A stretch of DNA of 64,000 bases from Mycolicibacterium sp. lyk4-40-TYG-92 (GTDB lineage: Bacteria; Actinomycetota; Actinomycetes; Mycobacteriales; Mycobacteriaceae), in assembly GCF_030209435.1 (NCBI RefSeq), contig NZ_JARVRX010000001.1:186001-250000 (forward strand), written 5' to 3'. The position numbers and the translations under genes are program-made. How positions within the stretch are numbered: the first letter of the stretch is position 1; the number at the start of each line of letters is the position of its first letter. Shown here piece after piece: positions 1 through 8,284 of the stretch. The notes beneath the pieces were generated by a model that worked only from the letters and a program-made list of their open reading frames with translations, did not search any database and was not told where the DNA came from.

Positions 1-517
1 CCCCGCCCCGCAGCCAGCGATCCGGAGCCGTGAACGGCATACCCTGTTCGTACGTCTCCCACTGCAGTGCGGCCACGGCTTCGGCCAGCGCGGGGGCGCC
101 GGCCCGGTGCAGCACCGGCACCTGGTTGGGATGTACGCCGGCCAGCGCGTCGAACGCTGAGATGCTGTGCCGCTCTTCGGCGCCCAGCATGAGTTCGATG
201 CCCAGATCGTCGCGCCACTTCACGGCCTGGGTGTAGTGGTCCCAATGAGCATGCGTGACCAGGATCTGGCGCACATCGCTGACTTCGTATCCCAGGGCGT
301 GCAGCCCGTCGATCAGCGCGGCTTCCGAATCGGCGGTCGCCCACCCCGGATCGATGAGGGTGACTCCGGCATCAGTGCCGACCGCATACGCGTTGACCAC
401 CGTCAGGTCGGGCAGCGGTAGCGGCAGTGGAATCCGGGCGATGGTGTGCTGTGTGGTGACTGCGAGCGTCTCGACTGTTCCGGGCCACCACGATGAACCC
501 TGGACCTGCGCTGTCAC
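1..517 (-). CDS. MBL-fold metallohydrolase (3' end outside window)
   Basis: Read on the minus strand from a GTG preceded by GAGGAG; the carboxyl end runs off the left edge. About 172 residues are visible. They include the metallo-beta-lactamase zinc motif THAHWDH after a VNAY..GTDAGVTLIDPGW strand, typical of glyoxalase II-like hydrolases. The substrate cannot be told; family members hydrolyse thioesters, lactones or phosphodiesters. It diverges from the MaoC-type hydratase gene, and a 20-bp element shared with two other promoters of this cluster lies between them, so it is probably co-regulated with the acyl-CoA genes and may act as a thioesterase (inference). Confidence 0.8.
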   Translation of the reverse strand, partial: MTAQVQGSSWWPGTVETLAVTTQHTIARIPLPLPLPDLTVVNAYAVGTDAGVTLIDPGWATADSEAALIDGLHALGYEVSDVRQILVTHAHWDHYTQAVKWRDDLGIELMLGAEERHSISAFDALAGVHPNQVPVLHRAGAPALAEAVAALQWETYEQGMPFTAPDRWLRGG

Positions 518-540
518 ATCGTCTCCTCGCCTCGTCAACT

Positions 541-560
541 AATTTAACAGGAAATAGAAA
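541..560 (+). promoter_or_regulatory. Shared AT-rich operator, copy 1
   Basis: AATTTAACAGGAAATAGAAA lies in an AT-rich pocket (541-625) between the divergent metallohydrolase and MaoC genes. Closely similar 20-mers occur at 10596-10615 and 12510-12529, each at a start region of this catabolic cluster. The outer arms form a weak palindrome (AATnTA...TAnATT in the best copy), as expected for a TetR-type site. The TetR gene at 10654-11316 is the natural candidate regulator. Confidence 0.6.
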
Positions 561-706
561 AATTTGACAGTGTGTTGCGCGCCACCACTTGCTGGTTGAT
601 AAATATTCAAATCGAGATTAAATTCGAGGATGACCGGGTCGAGCGCTGATCCGGATCGCGACGCGGCGCCCGCTGGGCGAAAGCCGCACACAACCAGGGA
701 GACGGA

Positions 707-1159
707 ATGAAAGTTTTTGGCAGCCTTGACGAGTTCGTGTCGGCGGCCGGCCAGGAGCTCGGACCGACCGATTGGCTGGAGATCACGCAGGACCGGGTGG
801 ACCTGTTCGCCGAAGCCACGGGCGACCACCAGTGGATCCATGTCGACCCGCACCGGGCCGCATCGGGCCCGTTCGGCGGCACCATCGCCCACGGGCTGCT
901 CACCCTGGCCCTACTGCCGCATTTCATGCACCAGCTGTACTTGGTGGAAGGCATCACCATGGCGATCAACTACGGACTGAACAAGGTGCGTTTCATATCC
1001 CCGGTGCCGGTGGGGGCGAAAGTCCGCGCCCGCGCCGTCGTCGGCGAGGTCTCCGGTGTCGGCGGTGGCGCACAGGCCATCATGACCACCACCATCGAGA
1101 TCGACGGTGCCGACAAACCCGCCGCCGTCATCGAATCGATCATCCGTTATGTCGCTTGA
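707..1159 (+). CDS. MaoC-like (R)-specific enoyl-CoA hydratase
   Basis: A 150-residue single hot-dog protein, the length of mycobacterial HtdZ/Rv0130-type hydratases. The hydratase-2 motif is clear around residues 37-66: an Asp-His pair in ATGDHQWIHVD, then GPFGGTIAHGLLTLAL. It should hydrate trans-2-enoyl-CoA to (R)-3-hydroxyacyl-CoA in the cytosol. The gene starts at an ATG after GGGAGACGGA and overlaps the following SnoaL-hydratase fusion by 11 bases, so the two are co-translated. It is the first gene of a rightward run that continues to the CoA-transferase at 7551. The physiological acyl chain is unknown. Confidence 0.88.
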   Translation: MKVFGSLDEFVSAAGQELGPTDWLEITQDRVDLFAEATGDHQWIHVDPHRAASGPFGGTIAHGLLTLALLPHFMHQLYLVEGITMAINYGLNKVRFISPVPVGAKVRARAVVGEVSGVGGGAQAIMTTTIEIDGADKPAAVIESIIRYVA

Positions 1160-2360
1160 GACCGCACACGACGCCCGGGTGGTCGCCGCGCAGCAGCTGT
1201 ATGCGGCCCTGGCAACCGGTGATCGCGATGCGCTGAATGCCCTGCTGCACCCTGATTTCGTCGGCCACGCGGCTGACGGCATGCCGCTCGGCATGGGTGG
1301 CGAACATCTCGGCCCGCAGGCCATGCAGGCCAACCTGTGGTGGCGCATCGGCGAACACTTCCGGGTCCGCGCCCTGCCCAGGCACTTCGACGGGCTCGAT
1401 GACGGGCGGCTGCTGGTCGGCGGCAATTACGTCGGCACGGCCCGGCGCACCGGCAAGGCGCTCGACGCCGCATTCATCCATATTCTCGCGTTCGCGCCAG
1501 ACGGACGCATCGCCGGTCTGCGCCAGCTCACCGACACCGCGGCATGGCATGCGGCGCTCGACGGTCCGGTACCGCTGGAGACCATCGAGTACGCGGTCGA
1601 CGGCGGTGTGGCGATCGTGTGCCTCAACCGGCCCGAGGTCCGCAACGCGATCGACCTGCGCATGGGGCAGGAGACCCTCGAAGTGGCCCGGCGGATCGCC
1701 GCCGACGACACCGTCCGCGCGGTGCTGATCTGTGGGAACGGGCCGGCGCTGACCGTGGGCGGGGACATCGGCTACTTCCTGGGCGGCCGCTCCGAGGCGT
1801 TCGGTGACCTCTTCCAGAAGATGACCGATCCGTTTCACCAGGCCTTCGAGATCCTCAGTCGGGTCAATGTTCCGATTGTCACCGCGGCACACGGAGTGGT
1901 GGCCGGCGGCGGGCTGGGCTATGTGTACGCCGCCGATCTGGTGCTGGCAGCCGAAGGCACGCGGTTCGTCACCGCATTCGCCGGCATCGGGCTGTCCGGT
2001 GACGGCGGCGGCACCTGGCACCTGCCGCGACTCATCGGGCCGCGCCGCGCCGCGCAGGCCTACTTGCGCAACAGACCGATCACCGATACCGAGGCGCTGG
2101 CCTGGGGCCTGATCAGCGAGATCGTCCCCGCCGCCGAACTGCGCGACAGGGCAATGGCTTTGGCCACCGAACTGGCCAACGGGCCGACGGCTGCCTTCGG
2201 CCGGATGCGCCAACTGCTCCGCGAGACGTGGGGTAACGACCTGTCCGCGCAATTCGCCGCCGAATCCCGCGGCATCAAGTTCACCGGCGACAGCGCCGAC
2301 GCGGCGACCGCGATTTCTGCCTTCGCCAACAAGCACACACCCGAATTCATCGGAAGGTAG
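1149..2360 (+). CDS. SnoaL-like domain fused to enoyl-CoA hydratase/isomerase
   Basis: A protein of 403 residues. Residues 1 to about 135 form a SnoaL/NTF2-like domain (AALATGDRDALNALLHPDFVGHA, later GRIAGLRQLTD). Residues ~145-403 form a crotonase domain with the two oxyanion-hole segments (near GGDIGYFLGG and AAHGVVAGGGLGY). The usual crotonase acid/base position is followed by GLSGDGGGTWHLPRL. A stand-alone crotonase is about 260 residues, so the front domain is an addition. The ATG at 1149 overlaps the MaoC gene end. The NTF2-like cone may bind the same acyl group or act as a second isomerase site; this is inference. Confidence 0.82.
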   Translation: MSLETAHDARVVAAQQLYAALATGDRDALNALLHPDFVGHAADGMPLGMGGEHLGPQAMQANLWWRIGEHFRVRALPRHFDGLDDGRLLVGGNYVGTARRTGKALDAAFIHILAFAPDGRIAGLRQLTDTAAWHAALDGPVPLETIEYAVDGGVAIVCLNRPEVRNAIDLRMGQETLEVARRIAADDTVRAVLICGNGPALTVGGDIGYFLGGRSEAFGDLFQKMTDPFHQAFEILSRVNVPIVTAAHGVVAGGGLGYVYAADLVLAAEGTRFVTAFAGIGLSGDGGGTWHLPRLIGPRRAAQAYLRNRPITDTEALAWGLISEIVPAAELRDRAMALATELANGPTAAFGRMRQLLRETWGNDLSAQFAAESRGIKFTGDSADAATAISAFANKHTPEFIGR

Positions 2361-2364
2361 ACAC

Positions 2365-3525
2365 ATGCCCGGATTGACATCTGACAGCGCAGAGCACCGC
2401 GCCATTCGGGAAACCGTTGCCGGTATCGCGGAACGCCATGGCCCCCAGTACTTCCTGGACCGCGGCCGTTCCGGCGGAGATATCGAGGAGCTGTGGAAGG
2501 ACCTCGGCGCCTCCGGCCTGTTGGGCCTGCACCTGCCCGAGGAGTACGGCGGTGGCGGCGGCGGCATGTCGGAGGCTGTCGTCGTGGTGGAAGAGCTTGC
2601 CGCCCACGGGATGCCGTTGTTGATCTGGGTGATCTCACCGGCCATCTGCGGCAGCATCCTGGCGCATCACGGTTCACACGAGATGAAGCAGCGGTGGCTG
2701 CCCGCCATCGCCGACGGCACCCGCAAGATGGCCTTCGGGCTCACCGAGCCTGACGCCGGATCCAACAGTCACAACGTCAAGACCACCGCCGAGCGCACCG
2801 CGACCGGCTGGAAGATCTCCGGCGCCAAGTACTACATCTCGGCGATCGATCAGTGTGACGCCGTCTTGGTCGTCACCCGCGACGCAGAGCACTCCACCCC
2901 GGAGAAGCCGAAGCTGTCCCTGTTCGTGGTCCCCACCGATGCGCGGGGGCTCACCTTCCAGCAGATCGAAACCTCGATCGTGTCACCGGACAAGCAGTTC
3001 ACGGTCTTCCTCGACGACGTGGAGGTCGGCGAGGACGCCTTGATCGGAACGGCAGGCAACGGCCTTCGGCAGGTGTTCGACGGGCTGAATCCCGAACGAA
3101 TCCTGGTCGGCGCCTTGTGCAGTGGCATCGGTCGCTACGCGATCGGCAAGGCCGCCGACTACGCCAAGGAGCGCACCGTCTGGTCTACTCCGATCGGCGC
3201 CCACCAGGGAGTGGCGCATCCCCTGGCAGAGTCCCACATCGCGGTGGAACTGGGCCGGATGGCCACGGTACGCAGTGCCGAGTTGTTCGACGCCGGCGAA
3301 TCCGCCGGTGAGGCAGCCAATATCGCGAAATTCGCGGCGTCCGAGGCTGCCCTGAAGGCGCTCGACCAGGCCATCCAGACCCACGGCGGCAACGGGCTGT
3401 CGCACGAGTACGGGCTCTCGGAGCTGTGGTTCGTCACGCGGCTGATGCGCACCGCTCCAGTGAGCCGGGAAATGGTTCTCAACTTCATCGCGCAGACCTC
3501 GCTGGGCCTGCCCCGCTCCTACTGA
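2365..3525 (+). CDS. Acyl-CoA dehydrogenase
   Basis: A full-length FAD-dependent acyl-CoA dehydrogenase of 386 residues. The N-terminal helical domain has LHLPEEYGGGGGG. The middle beta domain has AFGLTEPDAGSNS, and a C-terminal helical domain has QTHGGNGLSHEYGLSE. It should introduce a 2,3-double bond into an acyl-CoA and pass electrons to ETF. It lies 5 bp after the SnoaL-hydratase fusion in the same operon, consistent with consecutive beta-oxidation steps. The chain specificity is not evident. Confidence 0.9.
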   Translation: MPGLTSDSAEHRAIRETVAGIAERHGPQYFLDRGRSGGDIEELWKDLGASGLLGLHLPEEYGGGGGGMSEAVVVVEELAAHGMPLLIWVISPAICGSILAHHGSHEMKQRWLPAIADGTRKMAFGLTEPDAGSNSHNVKTTAERTATGWKISGAKYYISAIDQCDAVLVVTRDAEHSTPEKPKLSLFVVPTDARGLTFQQIETSIVSPDKQFTVFLDDVEVGEDALIGTAGNGLRQVFDGLNPERILVGALCSGIGRYAIGKAADYAKERTVWSTPIGAHQGVAHPLAESHIAVELGRMATVRSAELFDAGESAGEAANIAKFAASEAALKALDQAIQTHGGNGLSHEYGLSELWFVTRLMRTAPVSREMVLNFIAQTSLGLPRSY

Positions 3526-3535
3526 AGGAAAAGAT

Positions 3536-4849
3536 ATGGCAGACAATCAGTTTGACGTGGTCGTCATCGGTGCCGGCGCGGGCGGCCTGTGCACCGCCGC
3601 CCGGCTCGCGCACCAGGGCTACCGCACCCTGGTGGTCGAACGTCTCGACAAGGTCGGCGGCCGTGCTTCCACCGACGACATCGAAGGCTTCAAGGTCAAC
3701 AACGGGGCCATCGTCATCGAGGTCGGTGGCATCACTCAGCAGACCTGCGAAGAGGTGGGCGCGCCCTTCGATATCCGCGAACCGCAACCACCCATCCTGT
3801 ACCGCATCGCCGGCAAGGATGTCGACGTCACCGGCGGTGGCTGGGGGTTCCTGCTCGGAAAGTTGACGCGGCAGGGCGCAAAGTTGGTGAAGGGGATCGG
3901 CGCCGCACGCAACGACTCCGGGTTGCCCGAAGATGAACTGTCCACCGCCGAGTGGGTGTCGAAATACACCAAAAATGAAGGTGTGCACGGCATTTTCCGC
4001 AATATGTGCGCTTCGGTTTTCGCCGTTGGCTCTGAAGATCTGCCGGCCCGGGTGTTCCTCACGTACTTCACCCGCAAGAGCGCGTTCAAGCGGTTCGGCT
4101 TCCATCCCGAGGGCACCATCGGTTTGTGGAAGGCCCTGGCAGGTGCGATCGAGCGCGACGGCGGTCAAATCTGGCTGTCGACGCCGGTGACCAAGATCTT
4201 TACCGAAGGCGACAAGGCCACCGGCATCGAGGTGCTCCGCGACGGTCACTCTGTGCGGATCGACGCCCAGGTCGTTGTCAGCGATGTGGGGCCCGCCGCC
4301 ACCGTGGCCTTGATCGGCGCGGAGAATGTCCCACTGGACTACCAGGAACTGGTCAAGGCGGGGGACCGTCCCACCTCGATGATCTCGGTCAACTTCGCCA
4401 GCCGGGAGAGCCTCATCGAGGCGCCCGGCATGCTGAGCTTCGCGAAATCGCGGCGGCTGGCCTACATCGCCAACTTCACCGGGGTGTGCCCGGAGATGGC
4501 TCCGGAAGGCTGGCACCTCTACGTCGGCACATCGGTGCCGAAGAATCCGACGGGCGATTTCGACGAGGCTGCCGAAACCGAGTTCCTCCTGCAGGATTTG
4601 CGTGACACCATCGAGGACTTCGACACCCGGGCACGGATCCTGAACATCGCGATCACCCGCGACGATTGGCCGCCGCAGCGGGCCGTCGCCGGTTTCGACC
4701 TGCCCCACGACACCCCGTTCGCCGGACTGTGGAATGTGGGAGACGGGGTCAAGGAGTACGCCAACGGGGGCACCACCGCCTGCGCGGAGACGGCAAAACT
4801 GGTGGTGGACAAGATTGTTGCCGCGTACCGCCCGGCGGTGCTGCGCTGA
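3536..4849 (+). CDS. FAD-dependent oxidoreductase of the phytoene desaturase/amine oxidase type
   Basis: 437 residues. The N-terminus is a Rossmann dinucleotide site (VVVIGAGAGGLCTAARLA, then the acidic end VVERLDKVGGRAST), diagnostic for the NAD(P)/FAD-binding amine oxidase/phytoene dehydrogenase group. The C-terminal FAD motif is visible as GLWNVGDGVKEYANGGTTACAETAK. No carotenoid synthesis genes are nearby; the acyl-CoA neighbours suggest it oxidises an unsaturated or cyclic intermediate. It sits 10 bp after the dehydrogenase gene with a GAAGGAAA ribosome site. Confidence 0.8.
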   Translation: MADNQFDVVVIGAGAGGLCTAARLAHQGYRTLVVERLDKVGGRASTDDIEGFKVNNGAIVIEVGGITQQTCEEVGAPFDIREPQPPILYRIAGKDVDVTGGGWGFLLGKLTRQGAKLVKGIGAARNDSGLPEDELSTAEWVSKYTKNEGVHGIFRNMCASVFAVGSEDLPARVFLTYFTRKSAFKRFGFHPEGTIGLWKALAGAIERDGGQIWLSTPVTKIFTEGDKATGIEVLRDGHSVRIDAQVVVSDVGPAATVALIGAENVPLDYQELVKAGDRPTSMISVNFASRESLIEAPGMLSFAKSRRLAYIANFTGVCPEMAPEGWHLYVGTSVPKNPTGDFDEAAETEFLLQDLRDTIEDFDTRARILNIAITRDDWPPQRAVAGFDLPHDTPFAGLWNVGDGVKEYANGGTTACAETAKLVVDKIVAAYRPAVLR

Positions 4850-5655
4850 AGGCGCCTGACGTCGCATCGGCCCGCAGCCTGCTGTTCGTGCCGGGTGACC
4901 GGCCCGAACGGTTCGACAAGGCTGCGGGCTGCGGCGCGGATGGGATCGTGCTCGACCTCGAAGACGCCGTCGAGCCGGCTCGGAAGTGCGCGGCCCGCCG
5001 CCATGTCGCCGACTGGCTGGCAAGCGGCGGCACCGGGCTCGTCCGTATCAACGGCGCGGAGACACCCTGGTACACCGACGATCTCGCGATGGTCGCCGAG
5101 TATGGATGTCCGGTCATGGTGCCCAAGGCGGAACCGGAGACGCTGCGCTCGGCCCGCTTGACCGCGCCCGTCATCGCCCTGATCGAGACCGCCGCAGGAG
5201 TGCTCGCTGCCTCGGCAATCTGCGCGGTCCGCGGCGTAACCCGGGCGGCTTTCGGGAGTATCGATCTGAGCACTGAAATCGGTATCGACGCACACGATTA
5301 TGACGCGCTGAGCGCAGCGCGTAGTGCGATGGTGCTGGCGTCAGCGGCAGCTGGTCGGCCCGCGCCGCTCGACGGTGTGACGGTCAATGTCCGGGACACC
5401 GATGTAGTCCGGAAGGATGCGGCTGCCGCGGCACGGCTGGGCTTCGGCGGGAAGCTGTGTGTGCACCCGAACCAGGTGAGCGTGGTGAACGAGATGTTCA
5501 GCCCGACCGATGACCAGATCGAGTGGGCGCGCGCTGTGGTCACGGCTGCCGGCGCGGGTGGCGCTGCCGTGCTGGACGGCCGGATGCTCGACCGGCCGGT
5601 GCTGGAACGCGCTCGCAAGATCTTGTCCCAGGTTGAGTCCGTGGAGCGCCAATAG
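4846..5655 (+). CDS. CitE-like beta-hydroxyacyl-CoA lyase (HpcH/HpaI family)
   Basis: About 269 residues. It opens with ARSLLFVPGDRPERFDKA and contains GIVLDLEDAVEP and GFGGKLCVHPNQV, signatures of the CitE/citramalyl-CoA and malyl-CoA lyase group, Mg-dependent retro-Claisen enzymes. There is no ATG or GTG before the conserved N-terminus; a CTG at 4846, overlapping the upstream stop as CTGA, is the only well-placed start, so the exact start is uncertain. With a CoA-transferase and an HTD2-type hydratase in the same cluster, it could cleave a branched hydroxy-dicarboxyl-CoA. Confidence 0.8.
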   Translation: MKAPDVASARSLLFVPGDRPERFDKAAGCGADGIVLDLEDAVEPARKCAARRHVADWLASGGTGLVRINGAETPWYTDDLAMVAEYGCPVMVPKAEPETLRSARLTAPVIALIETAAGVLAASAICAVRGVTRAAFGSIDLSTEIGIDAHDYDALSAARSAMVLASAAAGRPAPLDGVTVNVRDTDVVRKDAAAAARLGFGGKLCVHPNQVSVVNEMFSPTDDQIEWARAVVTAAGAGGAAVLDGRMLDRPVLERARKILSQVESVERQ

Positions 5656-5701
5656 TGCGATGCCCGAGAACTCGTCCTCGCCACCATTCGAAAGGTGACC
5701 C

Positions 5702-6382
5702 ATGTCCAAAACTCTCCAGGGCGTCTGCGCCTGGTCCGGCCCGGCCGCCGTCGGGGTGTCGTTCATCGGATGGCTGATCGCCGGAGTGCTGCCGATTCCG
5801 TTGGGGCCCAGTAGCACAACCGAACAAGTCGTCGCCTTCTACGGTCACGACACCCGGGTTCTCGCTGGTCTGGTCATCGCATCGCTCGGCGTCAGCCTGG
5901 TGTTTCCGCTGGTCGCGCTCATCGGTCTGGTCATGGCCCGGATCGAGGGCCGCGCACCGCTGTTGGCCGTCATGCAAATCGTCGTCGGTGCGGCCACCGG
6001 AGTCCTGCTGCTGATTCCGATGCTGCTGATGGCGGTGATCTCCTTCCGGCCCGACCGAAACCCCGAGATCACCGTCACGCTCAATGACATCGCCTGGCTG
6101 TTGTTTCTCACGCCCATCGCGCCGTTCATGATTCAGAACATCGTGATCGGCGTGACCATCCTGCGTGACCCACTGAGCCGGGTCCCGCGCTGGGTCGGGT
6201 ACGTGAACTTCTGGGTGGCGGCGTCGTTCGTGCCCGATGTGCTGGCGTTCTTCTTCCACCGCGGTCCGCTCGCCTGGAACGGCATCCTGGTGTTCTGGCT
6301 CGCTCTGACAACCTACGCGGTCTTCCTCGTCGTCATGGGAGTGACGATGCGCAACGTCGATCTCGACGCGCACGACGCGTGA
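5702..6382 (+). CDS. Integral membrane protein of unknown function
   Basis: 226 residues with about six hydrophobic spans (for example VGVSFIGWLIAGVLPIP, GVSLVFPLVALIGLVMA, MQIVVGAATGVLLLIPMLLMAVI, YAVFLVVMGV). No catalytic motif is recognised. It is the penultimate gene of the rightward operon and overlaps the following CoA-transferase by four bases (GTGA). Position suggests a transport or membrane-anchoring role for the pathway, but nothing in the sequence proves it. Confidence 0.7.
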   Translation: MSKTLQGVCAWSGPAAVGVSFIGWLIAGVLPIPLGPSSTTEQVVAFYGHDTRVLAGLVIASLGVSLVFPLVALIGLVMARIEGRAPLLAVMQIVVGAATGVLLLIPMLLMAVISFRPDRNPEITVTLNDIAWLLFLTPIAPFMIQNIVIGVTILRDPLSRVPRWVGYVNFWVAASFVPDVLAFFFHRGPLAWNGILVFWLALTTYAVFLVVMGVTMRNVDLDAHDA

Positions 6383-7551
6383 CCGGCGGCTTCGCTTCGC
6401 GGCTGCGCCGGACACTACGCCCGGGCATGACCGTCGCTCTCGGTGATGGCGTGGGCGGCCTCCGCACACTTGACGACGGAACCTGTGTACTCGGCGAGAT
6501 CAGCAGCGCAGCAACAGAAGTAGGGGGAATACGACTGATCCTCGGTTGGTCGCCGCTGCCGCTGACAGGACTGCGGCCGGACGCCTTCGCTCAGGTGATC
6601 ACCTTGATGCCGGGCTGGGGTGCGCGGGCACTCACGGCGACGCGTTCCATCCCGACCAGCATGTCGGCCATCCCGGCGCTGCTCGCCGGTCCGCTCCGGC
6701 CTGACCTGCTGATCACCCGCATGGTCACGCGCGCAGGGGTATTGGCGTTCTCTACCGAGGTGTCGTGGCAGCAGGGGCTGATCGATGCCGGCGTCCCGGT
6801 CTGGGCCGTCATTGACGGCTTCGCTCCCGCGGCCGGCGCGCCACACCGTGGCGTGGCGGGCGCTGACATCGACGTCGTGGGTCTGTGCACTGACGGGCCA
6901 ATGCCGATGCCGGCACGCGCGCCGGAGGCGGTCCACGAAGCACTCGCCGACAACGTGCTCCGTCTCGTACCGCCCGGGGCCCGATTGCAGTATGGGCCAG
7001 GACAACTGGGCACGGCCATCCTGCGGCGTGCGGAGAATCCGTTGGCCATCGATACCGGATTGCTCACCGACGCTGTGGTAGACCTCGATCGTCGAGGTCT
7101 GCTCGTCGGAGTTCCTTCTGCCGCATATCTGTTGGGCGGCGAGGAATTGTTCTCGTGGGCTGATGGGCGAGCGATTCTGCGGGGCATCGAACACACCCAC
7201 GACGTGACCCGACTCGCCGGCGGCGGGCCGTTCGTGTCGGTCAACACCGCCATCGAGATCGACCCGTACGGCCAGGTCAATGTCGAAGGAGTCGGAGATC
7301 GCGTCGTCGGCGGCATCGGTGGGCACCCCGACTACTGCACTGCCGGGCGGTTGAGCTCCGGCGGGTTGTCGATCATCGCCGTCACGAGCCGATTCGACGG
7401 CCGGTCACCACTCGTGGATCAGTTGAGCCGACCGGCATCGACGCCGGCACACGACGTGGATGTGATCGTCACCGAGCGTGGGCATGCGGATCTCCGTGGC
7501 GCTGACTGGGATCAGCGGCGCGCGTTGATCACCGATCTCTTCGAAAGGTGA
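6379..7551 (+). CDS. Acetyl-CoA hydrolase / 4-hydroxybutyrate CoA-transferase family protein
   Basis: 390 residues, starting at a GTG overlapping the membrane-protein stop. The fold is the family I CoA-transferase/acetyl-CoA hydrolase type. The glycine-rich stretch GQVNVEGVGDRVVGGIGGHPDYC and the C-terminal VDVIVTERGHADLRG are characteristic of the acetyl-CoA hydrolase C-terminal domain. It may activate a carboxylic acid by moving CoA from another acyl-CoA. It ends one base before the convergent nitroreductase gene. At 390 residues it is somewhat short for the family. Confidence 0.82.
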   Translation: MTGGFASRLRRTLRPGMTVALGDGVGGLRTLDDGTCVLGEISSAATEVGGIRLILGWSPLPLTGLRPDAFAQVITLMPGWGARALTATRSIPTSMSAIPALLAGPLRPDLLITRMVTRAGVLAFSTEVSWQQGLIDAGVPVWAVIDGFAPAAGAPHRGVAGADIDVVGLCTDGPMPMPARAPEAVHEALADNVLRLVPPGARLQYGPGQLGTAILRRAENPLAIDTGLLTDAVVDLDRRGLLVGVPSAAYLLGGEELFSWADGRAILRGIEHTHDVTRLAGGGPFVSVNTAIEIDPYGQVNVEGVGDRVVGGIGGHPDYCTAGRLSSGGLSIIAVTSRFDGRSPLVDQLSRPASTPAHDVDVIVTERGHADLRGADWDQRRALITDLFER

Positions 7552-8283
7552 TCACGCGGTGACCCATTCGACGACCTGATCGATCGGTGCTCGGGTGGTC
7601 CGGTAACTGTTTGTCGGGTGATCGAGGTCGGGGTAGCCGAATGAGATGCCGCAGACGATGTTGCGGTCGTCACCGAGCCCGAGCTCGCGGCGCAACACAC
7701 TCGGGTACATGGCCAGCGCCGCCTGGGTGACGCTACCGACACCGTGAGCGGTCGCGGCGAGCAGGAAATTGTTGACGTACCCGCCGCAATCGACGGCGCC
7801 GTACGGTCCCAGCGCTTCGTCGGCGTGGATGATTGCCACGTGCGGCGCACCGAAGAACGCGAAATTCTGTTCGGTCTGTTCGCGTTGACGCCGGCGGTCG
7901 CCGCGTTCGATACCGAGCGCGGTGTACAGCTGAAATCCGCTCTCGCGCCGGCGGTCACGGTAGACACCACGATATTCCCGCGGGAACGCGATGTCGGGTG
8001 CCGCCGGCTGACCGGACTCGACGGCGGCACGGAGCGCATCGCGCAGGCGGTCGGTGCCGGCGCCACTGGTGACCGTGACCTGCCAGGGCTGGCTGTTGCA
8101 CCACGAGGCGGTCAGCTGAGCGGCGCTCAGGATCTTCTCGATGGTGTTGCGGGGCACCGGTTCCGGAGTGAAGGCGCGGTGGCTGACTCGAACGGCCAGC
8201 AGGTGTTGTAGCACCTCGGCAGCGGCTGCCGGAAGCCCTGTCGAGCGGCGCGTTCCCACGATGTCCTGGATGTCGGCGCCCAT
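7552..8283 (-). CDS. Nitroreductase family FMN oxidoreductase
   Basis: 243 residues with nitroreductase landmarks: SHRAFTPEPVPRNTIEKIL at the FMN phosphate-binding end, SWCNSQPWQVTV in the middle and a GVGSVTQAALAMYP segment followed by CGISFGYPD. These proteins reduce enones, nitro groups or quinones with NAD(P)H. The gene begins one base after the stop of the acyl-CoA dehydrogenase gene upstream (8285-9433), so it is the last gene of a leftward operon. Reduction of an alpha,beta-unsaturated intermediate is plausible but unproven. Confidence 0.85.
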   Translation of the reverse strand: MGADIQDIVGTRRSTGLPAAAAEVLQHLLAVRVSHRAFTPEPVPRNTIEKILSAAQLTASWCNSQPWQVTVTSGAGTDRLRDALRAAVESGQPAAPDIAFPREYRGVYRDRRRESGFQLYTALGIERGDRRRQREQTEQNFAFFGAPHVAIIHADEALGPYGAVDCGGYVNNFLLAATAHGVGSVTQAALAMYPSVLRRELGLGDDRNIVCGISFGYPDLDHPTNSYRTTRAPIDQVVEWVTA

Positions 8284-8284
8284 G

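Noticed and set aside
564..599. Sigma70-like promoter (TTGACA ... GTTGAT)
   Set aside because: The spacing between the boxes is about 24 bases, too long for a convincing promoter.
1140..2657. Long minus-strand open frame opposite the SnoaL-hydratase fusion and dehydrogenase genes
   Set aside because: It mirrors codon phase of two well-supported plus-strand genes, is rich in Arg/Gly/Pro/His and has no recognisable motif; a typical high-GC antisense shadow.
3485..5023. 512-codon minus-strand frame opposite the FAD oxidoreductase
   Set aside because: Antisense shadow of a gene with clear FAD motifs; no domain seen.
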